64,000 nucleotides of DNA from an uncultured Acidobacteriota bacterium (GTDB lineage: Bacteria; Acidobacteriota; Terriglobia; Terriglobales; Acidobacteriaceae), in assembly GCA_903851035.1 (NCBI GenBank), contig CAINND010000078.1, positions 20,627 through 84,626 on the forward strand, given 5' to 3'. A program made the position numbers and the translations under genes. Below, piece by piece: positions 1 to 8,181 of the stretch. Each line of letters begins with the position of its first letter. The first letter of the stretch is position 1. The notes below the pieces were generated by a model. The model had not been told where the DNA came from, made no database searches, and saw nothing but the letters and a program-made list of their open reading frames with translations.

Positions 1-33
1 TATGTGAACGCCCACTCGAAAGGCGGGAAATAA
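1..33 (+). CDS. acpP: acyl carrier protein, 3' end only (partial)
   Basis: The first 33 bases read in frame as the last ten residues of a protein, YVNAHSKGGK, followed by TAA, and fabF starts 2 bases later. Acyl carrier proteins often end in a fourth helix of the form DAI-x-Y-(V/I)-x-A/S-H with a short basic tail, and acpP sits directly upstream of fabF in many bacteria. The assignment therefore rests on this short C-terminal match plus position. The phosphopantetheine attachment serine (DSL motif) would lie outside the window, so it cannot be checked here. Confidence 0.65.
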   Translation, partial: YVNAHSKGGK

Positions 34-35
34 CC

Positions 36-1274
36 TTGAGCCGCCGCGTCGTTGTCACCGGAATGGGATTGATCTGCGGTGTGGGCAACACCGTGGACGA
101 GGTTTGGGCTGGCCTGATGGCAGGCAAGAGCGGCGTGGCGCCGATTACCGGCTTTGATGCCACGCTCTTCGCCTGCCAGATCGCAGCCGAAGTCAAAAAT
201 TTCGACCCCCTCAAGTTTGTGGAGAAGAAAGAGCTCAAGAAGATGGGCCGCTTCATCCACTTTGCCCTGGCCACCAGCACGGAGGCCATGGCGATGAGCG
301 GATTGCAGGTGACGCCGGAGAACTGCGAGAACATCGGCGTCTACATTGGCAGCGGCATTGGCGGCTTTGACGTCATCGAGCGCGAGCACACGGCGCTGAT
401 GGAAGGCGGCCCGCGCAAGATTTCGCCGTTCTTCATTCCGGCGGCCATCGTCAACCTGGCGGCCGGACAGGTCAGCATCCGCTTTGGCGTCAAGGGGCCG
501 AACATGGCCAGCGCCACGGCCTGCACCACCAGCGCGCACGCCATTGGCGACAGCTTCAAGATCATTCAGCGCGGCGATGCCGACGTGATGATCGCGGGCG
601 GCGCCGAGGCAGCCATCACTCCCATGGGCATTGGCGGATTTGCCGCCATGCGCGCCCTGAGCACCCGCAACGCTGAGCCGGAGCGCGCCAGCCGTCCCTG
701 GGACAAGGATCGCGACGGCTTTGTGGTGGGCGAAGGCTCGGGCATCCTGATCCTGGAAGAACTTGAGCACGCCAAGGCGCGCGGTGCCAACATCCTGGCC
801 GAAGTTGTCGGCTACGGCATGAGCGGCGACGCCTATCACATCACCTCTCCGGCACCGGATCACGATGGCGCCTTCCGCGTGATGCGCAACGCGCTGCGCG
901 ACGCCAAGTTGCAGCCCAGCCAGATTGGCTACGTCAACGCGCACGGCACCTCGACGCCCATCGGAGACGACCTGGAGGCCATCGCCATTCGCAACCTGTT
1001 CGGCGAGCACGTGGTTCCCGTCAGCAGCACCAAGAGCATGACCGGCCACCTGCTGGGCGGCGCCGGCGGTCTGGAAGCCGGCATCACCGTGCTGGCACTG
1101 CGCAACCAGATGCTGCCACCCACCATCAACCTGGAAAATCAGGATGAGGCCACCAAGGGCATGGACTTTGTGCCTAACAAGGCACGCGCGGCCAAGCTCG
1201 ACTATGCGCTCAGCAACAGCTTCGGATTCGGCGGCACCAACGGATCGCTGATTTTCAAACGCTGGAGCGAGTAG
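36..1274 (+). CDS. fabF: beta-ketoacyl-ACP synthase II
   Basis: Condensing enzyme of type II fatty-acid synthesis: it joins malonyl-ACP to acyl-ACP in the cytoplasm and is the elongation enzyme associated with palmitoleate to cis-vaccenate extension. The 412-aa length is normal for FabF. The catalytic triad is visible: Cys163 in TACTTSAHAIG, His303 in VNAHGTST and His338 in STKSMTGH, followed by the closing GFGGTN motif. The start is TTG at 36 with an AGGCGGG Shine-Dalgarno about 8 bases upstream, and the gene follows the acpP tail by 2 bases, so the two are probably cotranscribed. A strong hairpin terminator follows the stop codon. Confidence 0.96.
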   Translation: MSRRVVVTGMGLICGVGNTVDEVWAGLMAGKSGVAPITGFDATLFACQIAAEVKNFDPLKFVEKKELKKMGRFIHFALATSTEAMAMSGLQVTPENCENIGVYIGSGIGGFDVIEREHTALMEGGPRKISPFFIPAAIVNLAAGQVSIRFGVKGPNMASATACTTSAHAIGDSFKIIQRGDADVMIAGGAEAAITPMGIGGFAAMRALSTRNAEPERASRPWDKDRDGFVVGEGSGILILEELEHAKARGANILAEVVGYGMSGDAYHITSPAPDHDGAFRVMRNALRDAKLQPSQIGYVNAHGTSTPIGDDLEAIAIRNLFGEHVVPVSSTKSMTGHLLGGAGGLEAGITVLALRNQMLPPTINLENQDEATKGMDFVPNKARAAKLDYALSNSFGFGGTNGSLIFKRWSE

Positions 1275-1295
1275 GCAAATACAAAAGGAAAACAG

Positions 1296-1321
1296 AACCC
1301 CGCCACACGGCGGGGTTTTTT
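1296..1321 (+). terminator. Rho-independent terminator after fabF
   Basis: A 9-bp perfect stem AACCCCGCC / GGCGGGGTT with an ACAC loop is followed by a run of six T (1316-1321). It lies 22 bases past the fabF stop. The convergent TetR gene ends at 1352, so the hairpin may also stop that transcript, although its T-run on the minus side (CTGTTTTCC) is weaker. Confidence 0.9.
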
Positions 1322-1351
1322 ATTGGCAGGCAGACCGTGCAATGCGCAGCG

Positions 1352-1999
1352 TTAATGATTCTTGCCGCGAGATTTGTCCACGGGCAGCACCCGCTGCAGC
1401 ACCAGCCGGCAGTGGCTTTCCACAAACTGCGGCGTCAGCTCTTTGTGGCGAATGAGAAAGCGAAAGTAGATGGGGCCATAGAGGGCGTCGAGCAGGTGAT
1501 CGATATCCACGCTGGCGGGCAGTTCGCCGCGGGCAACACCGCGCTGCATGGTCCCGGTGGCCTCAGCACGGCGCGGCATGATGAAGCGCTCACGGAAGGC
1601 CGTCAGCAGCATAGGTTCACTCTGCCCGGCGCCCAGAATGACGGAAACGACGTGTCCGCGGCGCCCGCGCAGAATCTTAACCAGTTGCTGCATCTGCTGC
1701 GTAACGTCGTTCACCAGCGATCCGGTATCGGGGAAGTGCAGCTTCTGAGTGGCTCCGAAGGCGAAGGCGTCGGCTACCAGGGCGGCCTTGTTCGGCCACC
1801 AGCGATAGACCGTAGCCTTGCCCACGGCGGCCCGGGCGGCCACCTCTTCGATCGTCAGGTCAATGTAGCCGTTCTGGCGGCTTTCGAAGAACTTCAATGT
1901 GCTGTTGAGGATGGCGCATCGCGCACGTTCACTACGGGGGCGGCCCAGTGTGCGCGGGCAGTCAGCGGACGGCTGCACGGTTGGTTTCTTGCTTGCCAT
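1352..1999 (-). CDS. TetR/AcrR family transcriptional regulator
   Basis: One-component DNA-binding repressor, 215 aa from the chosen ATG. The N-terminal TetR helix-turn-helix is clear (TIEEVAARAAVGKATVYRWW followed by NKAALV), and the C-terminal ligand domain resembles the TetR_C_11 type, with a conserved LLDALYGPIYFRFL stretch. The ORF track starts at a GTG (2017), but the ATG at 1999 has AGGA about 9 bases upstream and is preferred. The gene is divergent from the RND pump operon beginning at 2168, the classic arrangement for a local efflux repressor. A 14-bp palindrome (2013-2026) just upstream of this start is a candidate autoregulatory operator. The inducing ligand cannot be inferred. Confidence 0.9.
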   Translation of the reverse strand: MASKKPTVQPSADCPRTLGRPRSERARCAILNSTLKFFESRQNGYIDLTIEEVAARAAVGKATVYRWWPNKAALVADAFAFGATQKLHFPDTGSLVNDVTQQMQQLVKILRGRRGHVVSVILGAGQSEPMLLTAFRERFIMPRRAEATGTMQRGVARGELPASVDIDHLLDALYGPIYFRFLIRHKELTPQFVESHCRLVLQRVLPVDKSRGKNH

Positions 2000-2012
2000 T
2001 GCATCGCATCCT

Positions 2013-2026
2013 AGCACGGACGTGCT
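2013..2026. promoter_or_regulatory. Candidate TetR operator palindrome
   Basis: Inverted repeat AGCACG-GA-CGTGCT lies in the TetR/RND divergent region, 14 bases before the preferred TetR start. The symmetry is seen directly. Its use as an operator is inferred from position only, and no second copy near the RND start was noticed. Confidence 0.35.
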
Positions 2027-2167
2027 GCTTTGCGCGCTTTTCTTTTCAATCCAAGACGCATAGTATCGAATCTAAGTTATTGCGACCGGCCTGGGGGCCG
2101 ACCCATTCAGTATCAATTTGGCGCCTTTTGCAGGGCGCCGCCTGCTTCGGGAAGGTAGTCTTTCTCT

Positions 2168-5100
2168 ATGTGGATTGTTGCCCTAGCGCTTCGCCGGCCC
2201 TACACGTTTGTCGTCATGGCCGTCGCCATTCTTCTGCTGACGGTGATGACCGTCCCGCGCATGCCGGTGGACATCTTCCCGGATATTGATATCCCCGTGG
2301 TCTCGGTAGTCTGGTTTTACACCGGCATGTCGCCGCAGGAGATGGCCGACCGCATCGTGGTGAACAGCGAACGCGGCATCACCACCACAGTCAACAACGT
2401 CGAACATATTGAGTCCCAGTCGGTCAATGGCCTGGGCATCATCAAAATCTTCTTCCGCCCCGGCACCAACCTGCAGACGGCCATCGCGCAGGTCACCGCC
2501 ATCAGCCAGACCAACCTGAAGCAGATGCCGGTAGGCGCCAGTCCGCCGCTGATCATCAGTTACAGCGCCAGCACTACGCCGGTCATTCAGCTTGGACTCA
2601 GCAGCAAAACGCTCAGCGAGCAGGAGCTCTTCGACCAGGGCAACAACTTTCTGCGCAGTTCGCTGGCCACCGTGCAGGGAGCCGCCACGCCGTGGCCCTA
2701 CGGCGGTAAGCAGCGCCAGATTCAGGTGGACCTGGACACCGCCAAGTTACAGGCCTACGGGCTGGCTCCGGCGGATATCGTCAACGCCGTGAACGTGCAG
2801 AACCTGATTCTGCCCACCGGCACCACCAAGCTTGGACCGGTGGAATACAACGTTGAGTTGAACGGCACGCCTCCGACCATTGCCGCGCTGAATGACCTTC
2901 CGGTGAAGACCGTGAATGGCGCGACGATCTACATGCGAGACGTGGCTCACATCCGCGACGGCTTTGCTCCGCAGACGAACATCGTGCGGCAGGATGGCAC
3001 CCGCGGCGCGCTGATGAGCATTTATAAAAACGGCCGCGCCAGCACTCTGCAAATCGTGCAGGGCATCAAGGACATCGTCCCGGTGGCGGCCAAGAGCCTG
3101 CCGCCGGAATTAAAAGTCACTCCGCTCTTCGACCAGTCTCTTTTTGTGCGCGCCTCCATCAACGGCGTGCTCAAGGAGGCGTTGACCGCCGCCCTGCTGA
3201 CGGCCGCCATGATCCTGCTCTTCCTCGGCGACTGGCGGCCGACGCTGGTCATCCTGGTCAGCATTCCGCTCTCTATTTTCTGCTCCATCCTGGCCCTGTC
3301 AGCCATTGGCGAAACGCTGAACATCATGACCCTGGGCGGATTGGCGCTGGCCGTCGGCATCCTGGTGGATGACGCCACCGTGGAAATTGAAAACATTGAG
3401 CGCAACCTGGCCATGGGCAAGGAGATGCGCCATGCCATTCTGGACGGCGCGCAGCAGATTGCCATTCCCGCCTTCGTCAGCACGCTCTGCATCTGCATCG
3501 TCTTTGTGCCCATGTTCTTCCTCAGCGGCGTGGCGCGCTTTTTGTTTGTGCCGCTGGCGGAGGCCGTGAGCTTTGCCATGCTGGCCAGCTACCTGCTCTC
3601 GCGTACGCTCATCCCCACGCTGGTGATGTACATCATGCGCGGCCACGAGCACCGCGCTGCCGGGCCAAAGACGATCTTCGGCCGCTTCCAGCGCGGCTTT
3701 GAGCAGGGCTTCGAGCGCTTCCGCGCGGGCTACCAGGCAATGCTGGAGGTTGTGCTCGAGCATCGCCGCGGCTTCGTAACGCTGTTTCTATTCTTCTGCC
3801 TGGCCTCGCTGGGCATCATCACCGTGCTGGGGCAGGACTTCTTTCCCCAGGTGGATGCCGGCCTGCTGCGCTTGCACGTCCGCGGCCGTCCCGGCCTGCG
3901 CGTGGAGGAGACCGCCAAGCTGTGCGATGAGGTGGAGGCCGAGCTGCATCGCCAGATCCCCGGCAAGGAGATCGAGACGATCATGGACAACGTCGGCCTG
4001 CCCTACTCCGGTATCAACCAGAGTTACAGCACGGCCGGCACGGTGGGCACCAGCGATGCAGAAATCCTGATCTCGCTCGACCCCGAGCACCACCAGCCGA
4101 CGGAAAAACATATTCGCCAGTTGCGTCAGGAACTGCCCCGGCGTTTTCCAGGCGTGGAGTTCTTCTTCCAGCCCGCCGACATCACCACGCAGATTTTGAA
4201 TTTCGGCTTGCCCGCGCCGATCGACGTGCAGGTGGTGGGCAACGACATGCGCAGCAACTACGAAATAGCGCTGAAGATTGCCAACCAGATGCGCCACATC
4301 CCCGGCACGGCCGATGTGCATGTGCAGCAACTTCTCAGCCTGCCCACTCTGCACCTGGAGCTGGATCGCACCCGTATTGCGCAGGTAGGGCTGAGTGCCA
4401 GTCAGGTGGCGCAGAGCGTGCTGGTCTCGTTGAGCGGCAGTTCCCAGCTCACTCCGAACTTCTGGCTGAACCCGCGCAACGGCGTCACCTACAACATCGC
4501 CGTACAGGAGCCGCAGTACCGCATGACCCAGCTTGGCGACCTGATGGCGCTGCCCGTACAGGGTCCGCAGGGAGCGCAACTGCTGGGCAACCTGGCGCAG
4601 GTTACGCCCGTGGCCCGCCCGGCGGTGGTCAACCACTACGCAGTGCAGCCGGTGATTGACGTGTACGCCAGCACGCAGGATCGCGACCTGGGATCAGTGG
4701 CTAAGTCCGTGGACCAGATTGTGCATGGCTTTGACGGCAAGCTGCCGCGCGGCACCCGCATCGTGGTGCGCGGGCAGGTCAGCACCATGCGCTCGTCGTT
4801 TATCGGATTGGGCGTGGGCCTGCTGGGCGCCATCGTGCTGGTTTATCTGCTGATTGTCGTCAACTTCCAGAGCTGGCTCGATCCCTTCATCATCATCTCG
4901 GCCCTGCCCGGAGCGCTGGCCGGCATCTGCTGGCTGCTGCTGCTGACGCGCACTACTTTGAACGTCCCCTCGCTGACCGGCGCCGTGATGTGCATGGGCG
5001 TGGCCACGGCGAATTCCATCCTTATGGTGAGCTTTGCCCGCGAGCAAATGGAGAAGGGAGCCGACGCGCTGAGCGCGGCGATTGCCGCCGGGTATACCCG

Positions 5101-5317
5101 CGTGCGCCCGGTGCTGATGACCGCCTTGGCCATGGTGCTGGGCATGGTTCCCATGGCCTTGGGCATGGGCGAAGGCGGCGAGCAGAACGCTCCGCTTGGC
5201 CGCGCCGTCATTGGCGGACTGCTGTTTGCCACCGTGGCCACATTGTTTTTCGTTCCCAGCGTCTTTGCCATCTTCCACGGGCATCCACATCCGGAGCCAG
5301 ACGTCGACGAGGCATAA
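2168..5317 (+). CDS. RND efflux transporter permease (AcrB/MdtB-like)
   Basis: Inner-membrane proton-driven pump subunit of a tripartite efflux system, 1049 aa, normal for the HAE-type RND family. The N-terminus has the usual first helix followed by FPDIDIPVVSV. Helix 4 carries the paired acidic residues of the proton relay (VGILVDDATVEIENIER). Two large periplasmic porter regions and twelve predicted helices are consistent with the family. In helix 10 the segment ATANSILMVSFARE aligns by eye with AKNAILIVEFAKD of AcrB, so the relay lysine (Lys940 in AcrB) appears to be Ala while the adjacent Asn is kept. The ATG at 2168 is the only sensible start. It heads an operon with the adaptor (27-bp gap) and outer-membrane factor. 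Substrate unknown. Confidence 0.95.
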   Translation: MWIVALALRRPYTFVVMAVAILLLTVMTVPRMPVDIFPDIDIPVVSVVWFYTGMSPQEMADRIVVNSERGITTTVNNVEHIESQSVNGLGIIKIFFRPGTNLQTAIAQVTAISQTNLKQMPVGASPPLIISYSASTTPVIQLGLSSKTLSEQELFDQGNNFLRSSLATVQGAATPWPYGGKQRQIQVDLDTAKLQAYGLAPADIVNAVNVQNLILPTGTTKLGPVEYNVELNGTPPTIAALNDLPVKTVNGATIYMRDVAHIRDGFAPQTNIVRQDGTRGALMSIYKNGRASTLQIVQGIKDIVPVAAKSLPPELKVTPLFDQSLFVRASINGVLKEALTAALLTAAMILLFLGDWRPTLVILVSIPLSIFCSILALSAIGETLNIMTLGGLALAVGILVDDATVEIENIERNLAMGKEMRHAILDGAQQIAIPAFVSTLCICIVFVPMFFLSGVARFLFVPLAEAVSFAMLASYLLSRTLIPTLVMYIMRGHEHRAAGPKTIFGRFQRGFEQGFERFRAGYQAMLEVVLEHRRGFVTLFLFFCLASLGIITVLGQDFFPQVDAGLLRLHVRGRPGLRVEETAKLCDEVEAELHRQIPGKEIETIMDNVGLPYSGINQSYSTAGTVGTSDAEILISLDPEHHQPTEKHIRQLRQELPRRFPGVEFFFQPADITTQILNFGLPAPIDVQVVGNDMRSNYEIALKIANQMRHIPGTADVHVQQLLSLPTLHLELDRTRIAQVGLSASQVAQSVLVSLSGSSQLTPNFWLNPRNGVTYNIAVQEPQYRMTQLGDLMALPVQGPQGAQLLGNLAQVTPVARPAVVNHYAVQPVIDVYASTQDRDLGSVAKSVDQIVHGFDGKLPRGTRIVVRGQVSTMRSSFIGLGVGLLGAIVLVYLLIVVNFQSWLDPFIIISALPGALAGICWLLLLTRTTLNVPSLTGAVMCMGVATANSILMVSFAREQMEKGADALSAAIAAGYTRVRPVLMTALAMVLGMVPMALGMGEGGEQNAPLGRAVIGGLLFATVATLFFVPSVFAIFHGHPHPEPDVDEA

Positions 5318-5344
5318 ACAGTTTTTGCAATTGCGGAGTTTCTT

Positions 5345-6676
5345 ATGAGCACAGACAACCCGACCCCGAATCCAACTCCGGCGCCGCGCCGCCACAAGAC
5401 GCAGGTGGAGCGCGACGAGGAGATTGAGGCCATACAGCAGCAGTCGCGCCACCAGCACGCGGAGATTCAGCGCCCGCCCGAAGTGCCTCCCGCCAGCCCG
5501 GGCAAAGCCATGCTGCTGGCAGTTGTCGTTGTGGCGCTGCTGGTGCTGGCCGGCGGTCTTACATTGTTTGAGCGCATTGCCCGCTCTAAGGCCCTGGCCC
5601 AGGAGACGGAGCAATCCGCCGTACCCACCGTGGCCACCGTGCATCCTTCCACCGATAAGCCGGACAACGAACTGGTGCTGCCTGCAACCTTGCAGGCCTA
5701 CCAGGAGTCGCCCATCTACGCCCGCACCAACGGCTACCTGCTGCGCTGGACACGCGACATTGGCAGCAAGGTGAAGAAGGGCGAATTGCTGGCCGTCATC
5801 GACACCCCGGAAATCGATCAGGAGCTGAACCAGGCCCGAGCCGCGCGGCAGCAGGTGCTGGCACAACTCGACCTGGCGCGCATCAGCGACCAGCGCTGGC
5901 AGAACCTGCGCAAGAGTGACTCGGTCAGCGCGCAGGAGGCCGACCAGCAATCCAGCGGCTACCAGCAGGCCAAAGCCAACCTGGCCGCCGCCGAAGCCAA
6001 CGTCCGCCGCCTGGAAGACCTGGAGAGCTTCAAAAATGTCTATGCGCCATTCAGCGGCGTGCTCACCCGCCGCAACGTGGATGCCGGCGCGCTGATTAAC
6101 TCCAACGGCACGGGCAAAGAGCTCTTCGATCTGGCCGAGGTTACGACCCTGCGCGTCTTCGTCAGCGTGCCGCAGGCCTACGCCAACGGCATGAAGCCCG
6201 GTTCCACGGCAACGATTACCATGCAGGAGTTTCCCGGCGAAAAATTTACCGGCGTCATCGTGCGCAACGCGCAGGCCATCGATCCCGCTACGCGCACCCT
6301 GCTGACCGAGGTGGACGTAAAGAACCCGGATGGACGCCTGCTGCCCGGCTCCTTTGGCCAGGTGCACTTTGCAGTGGATGGCCAGGTGCCGCGGCTGACC
6401 GTGCCGGTCAACACCATGCTCTTCCGCAGTGAAGGTCCCAAGGTGGCCGTTGTCGGCCAGGATGGGCACGCTCACCTGCGCACCCTCAACATTGGCCGCG
6501 ACTACGGCACCACGCTGGAGGTGCTGGGCGGCCTCGACGCGGCTGATCAGGTGATCGTCAATCCGCCGGATTCGCTGGAAGACAACCAGCCGGTGCGGGT
6601 GGCCGCGCCCGCCAAGACGAACGCCGCTCCCACAAAAGGCGCGCTGCCGTCCGCGGCGAAGGAAAAGAACTCGTGA
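5345..6676 (+). CDS. RND efflux periplasmic adaptor subunit (HlyD/MFP family)
   Basis: Membrane-fusion protein linking the RND pump to the outer-membrane channel, 443 aa. A cytosolic N-terminal stretch of about 55 residues rich in Pro, Arg and Gln precedes one membrane anchor (about residues 57-77). Then come the barrel-sandwich half-motif (GYLLRWTRDIGSKVKKGELL), an alpha-helical hairpin rich in Ala/Gln (QARAARQQVLAQLDLARIS), the second lipoyl half (VYAPFSGVLTRRNVDAG) and beta-barrel regions. The ATG has GGAG 7 bases upstream. The stop overlaps the GTG start of the outer-membrane factor by 4 bases, indicating translational coupling within the pump operon. Confidence 0.94.
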   Translation: MSTDNPTPNPTPAPRRHKTQVERDEEIEAIQQQSRHQHAEIQRPPEVPPASPGKAMLLAVVVVALLVLAGGLTLFERIARSKALAQETEQSAVPTVATVHPSTDKPDNELVLPATLQAYQESPIYARTNGYLLRWTRDIGSKVKKGELLAVIDTPEIDQELNQARAARQQVLAQLDLARISDQRWQNLRKSDSVSAQEADQQSSGYQQAKANLAAAEANVRRLEDLESFKNVYAPFSGVLTRRNVDAGALINSNGTGKELFDLAEVTTLRVFVSVPQAYANGMKPGSTATITMQEFPGEKFTGVIVRNAQAIDPATRTLLTEVDVKNPDGRLLPGSFGQVHFAVDGQVPRLTVPVNTMLFRSEGPKVAVVGQDGHAHLRTLNIGRDYGTTLEVLGGLDAADQVIVNPPDSLEDNQPVRVAAPAKTNAAPTKGALPSAAKEKNS

Positions 6677-8172
6677 GCCTCAGCCCATACAATGCGGGCC
6701 GCCTGATAAGCGCGCTGAGCCTGTGCCTGGCGCTGACCTCCTGCACGGTGGGGCCGCGCTACCAAAAGCCCGCGCCCACGGTTGCCGCCGTGCCCATGCC
6801 CGCCCAGTGGCAGGGCCAGAGCTGGCAGTTGGCCGCACCCGCCGATGAAACGCCGCGCGGCGAGTGGTGGCAGCTCTTCCATGACGACAAGCTGAACGAA
6901 CTGGAGCGTCAACTGTTGGAGGGCAATCAGAGCCTGGTGGCCGCACGCGACCATCTGGAATCGGCGCGCGCGCTGGCCCGCGTGGCCACCGCCGGACTCT
7001 TCCCGCAGCTCTCGGCCGACCCTTCTGCTATCCGCGAGCGTGGCGCCGGCGACCGTCCGCTGAATGGCGGCGCCACTACGACCCGCCCCTACACGCAGAA
7101 CGCGTTCACCGTTCCCTTCAACATCAACTACGAGTTCGACGTATTTGGCCGTGTGCGCCAGGGTGTGAAGTCGGCGAACGCGCAGTTGCAATCCACCGCC
7201 GCCGACACGGCCAACGCGCAGCTTGTTCTCACCGCCGAACTGGCCGCCGATTACTTTACCCTGCGCCAGCTTGATGCCGAGATGCAGGTGGTGGAAGAGA
7301 ACTCCGGCTACCAGCGCAAGGCGCTTGACCTGGTGAACCGTCGCCATGACGGCGGCATCGCCAACGGCCTGGACGTGGCGCAGCAGAAGTCTCTGCTGGA
7401 TGCCACGTTGACCCAGCTCTCTCTGGTGAAGCAATCGCGCGCGCAGTATGAACACGCCATCGCCGTGCTGGTGGGCCGCGCCGCGCCCGATTTTCATCTG
7501 GCTCCCGTGCCGCTGGCCACCGTGCCGCCGGTCATGCCCGTGGGGCTGCCCTCGCAACTGCTGGAGCGCCGACCGGACATTGCCAGTGCCGAGCGTCAGG
7601 TGGCTGTGGCCAACGCGCAGGTGGGACTGGCCAAGGCCGCCTTCTATCCACGTTTTGCCCTCAACTCCACCGGCGGTGGCTGGCAGAGCCGCGACATCGC
7701 CACGCTGGCCAACGCTCCCAGCCTCTTCTGGGCCGTGGGCGCCGATGCCCTGACGCCGATCTTTTCCGGAGGACGCAACAAGGCCAACCTGGCCGCCGCA
7801 CGCGCCAGCTACGACGCCAGCGTGGCCACCTATCGCCAGAGCGTGCTCACGGCCTTCGGGCAGGTCGAGGACGGACTCAGCAGCCTGGACGCACTCAGCA
7901 AGGCCAGTGAGACACAAGCAGCCGCCGTGGACGACGCTCGCCGCCAGCTCGAACTGGCCAACAACCGATATGTGGGTGGAGTGGACAACTACCTTACGGT
8001 GATATCCGCCGAAAGCACCCTGTTGAGCAATCAGCGGCTGGCCGTGCAATTGCTTGGACAACGCATGGTGGCCACTGTTTACCTGGTCAAGGCGCTGGGT
8101 GGCGGCTGGGATGCAAAACAGTTGGAGAAGCAGCAGGTTAAACCCACTGCCGGACAGATCGTACAACCGTAA
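6673..8172 (+). CDS. Outer-membrane efflux lipoprotein, NodT/TolC family
   Basis: Third component of the tripartite pump, forming the outer-membrane and periplasmic channel, 499 aa. The signal peptide ends in a lipobox (LALTSC) with Cys24 as the predicted acylated residue, followed by the NodT-type TVGPRYQKP. Two OEP-type coiled-coil repeats are visible, including ERRPDIASAERQ, a hallmark of this family, and a C-terminal LANNRYVGGVDNYLTV segment. Start is GTG, overlapping the adaptor stop (GTGA). It ends the operon and faces the convergent histidine kinase gene with only 9 bases between stops; no terminator hairpin is seen there. Confidence 0.94.
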   Translation: MSLSPYNAGRLISALSLCLALTSCTVGPRYQKPAPTVAAVPMPAQWQGQSWQLAAPADETPRGEWWQLFHDDKLNELERQLLEGNQSLVAARDHLESARALARVATAGLFPQLSADPSAIRERGAGDRPLNGGATTTRPYTQNAFTVPFNINYEFDVFGRVRQGVKSANAQLQSTAADTANAQLVLTAELAADYFTLRQLDAEMQVVEENSGYQRKALDLVNRRHDGGIANGLDVAQQKSLLDATLTQLSLVKQSRAQYEHAIAVLVGRAAPDFHLAPVPLATVPPVMPVGLPSQLLERRPDIASAERQVAVANAQVGLAKAAFYPRFALNSTGGGWQSRDIATLANAPSLFWAVGADALTPIFSGGRNKANLAAARASYDASVATYRQSVLTAFGQVEDGLSSLDALSKASETQAAAVDDARRQLELANNRYVGGVDNYLTVISAESTLLSNQRLAVQLLGQRMVATVYLVKALGGGWDAKQLEKQQVKPTAGQIVQP

Positions 8173-8181
8173 GGAATTTGA

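Noticed and set aside
4694-6475. 593-aa minus-strand ORF over the RND permease and adaptor genes
   Set aside because: It is antisense to two clear genes, with a composition rich in His, Gln, Arg and Gly that is typical of shadow frames.
6547-8166. 539-aa minus-strand ORF opposite the outer-membrane factor
   Set aside because: Shadow of a well-supported gene in a high-GC region; no domain character.
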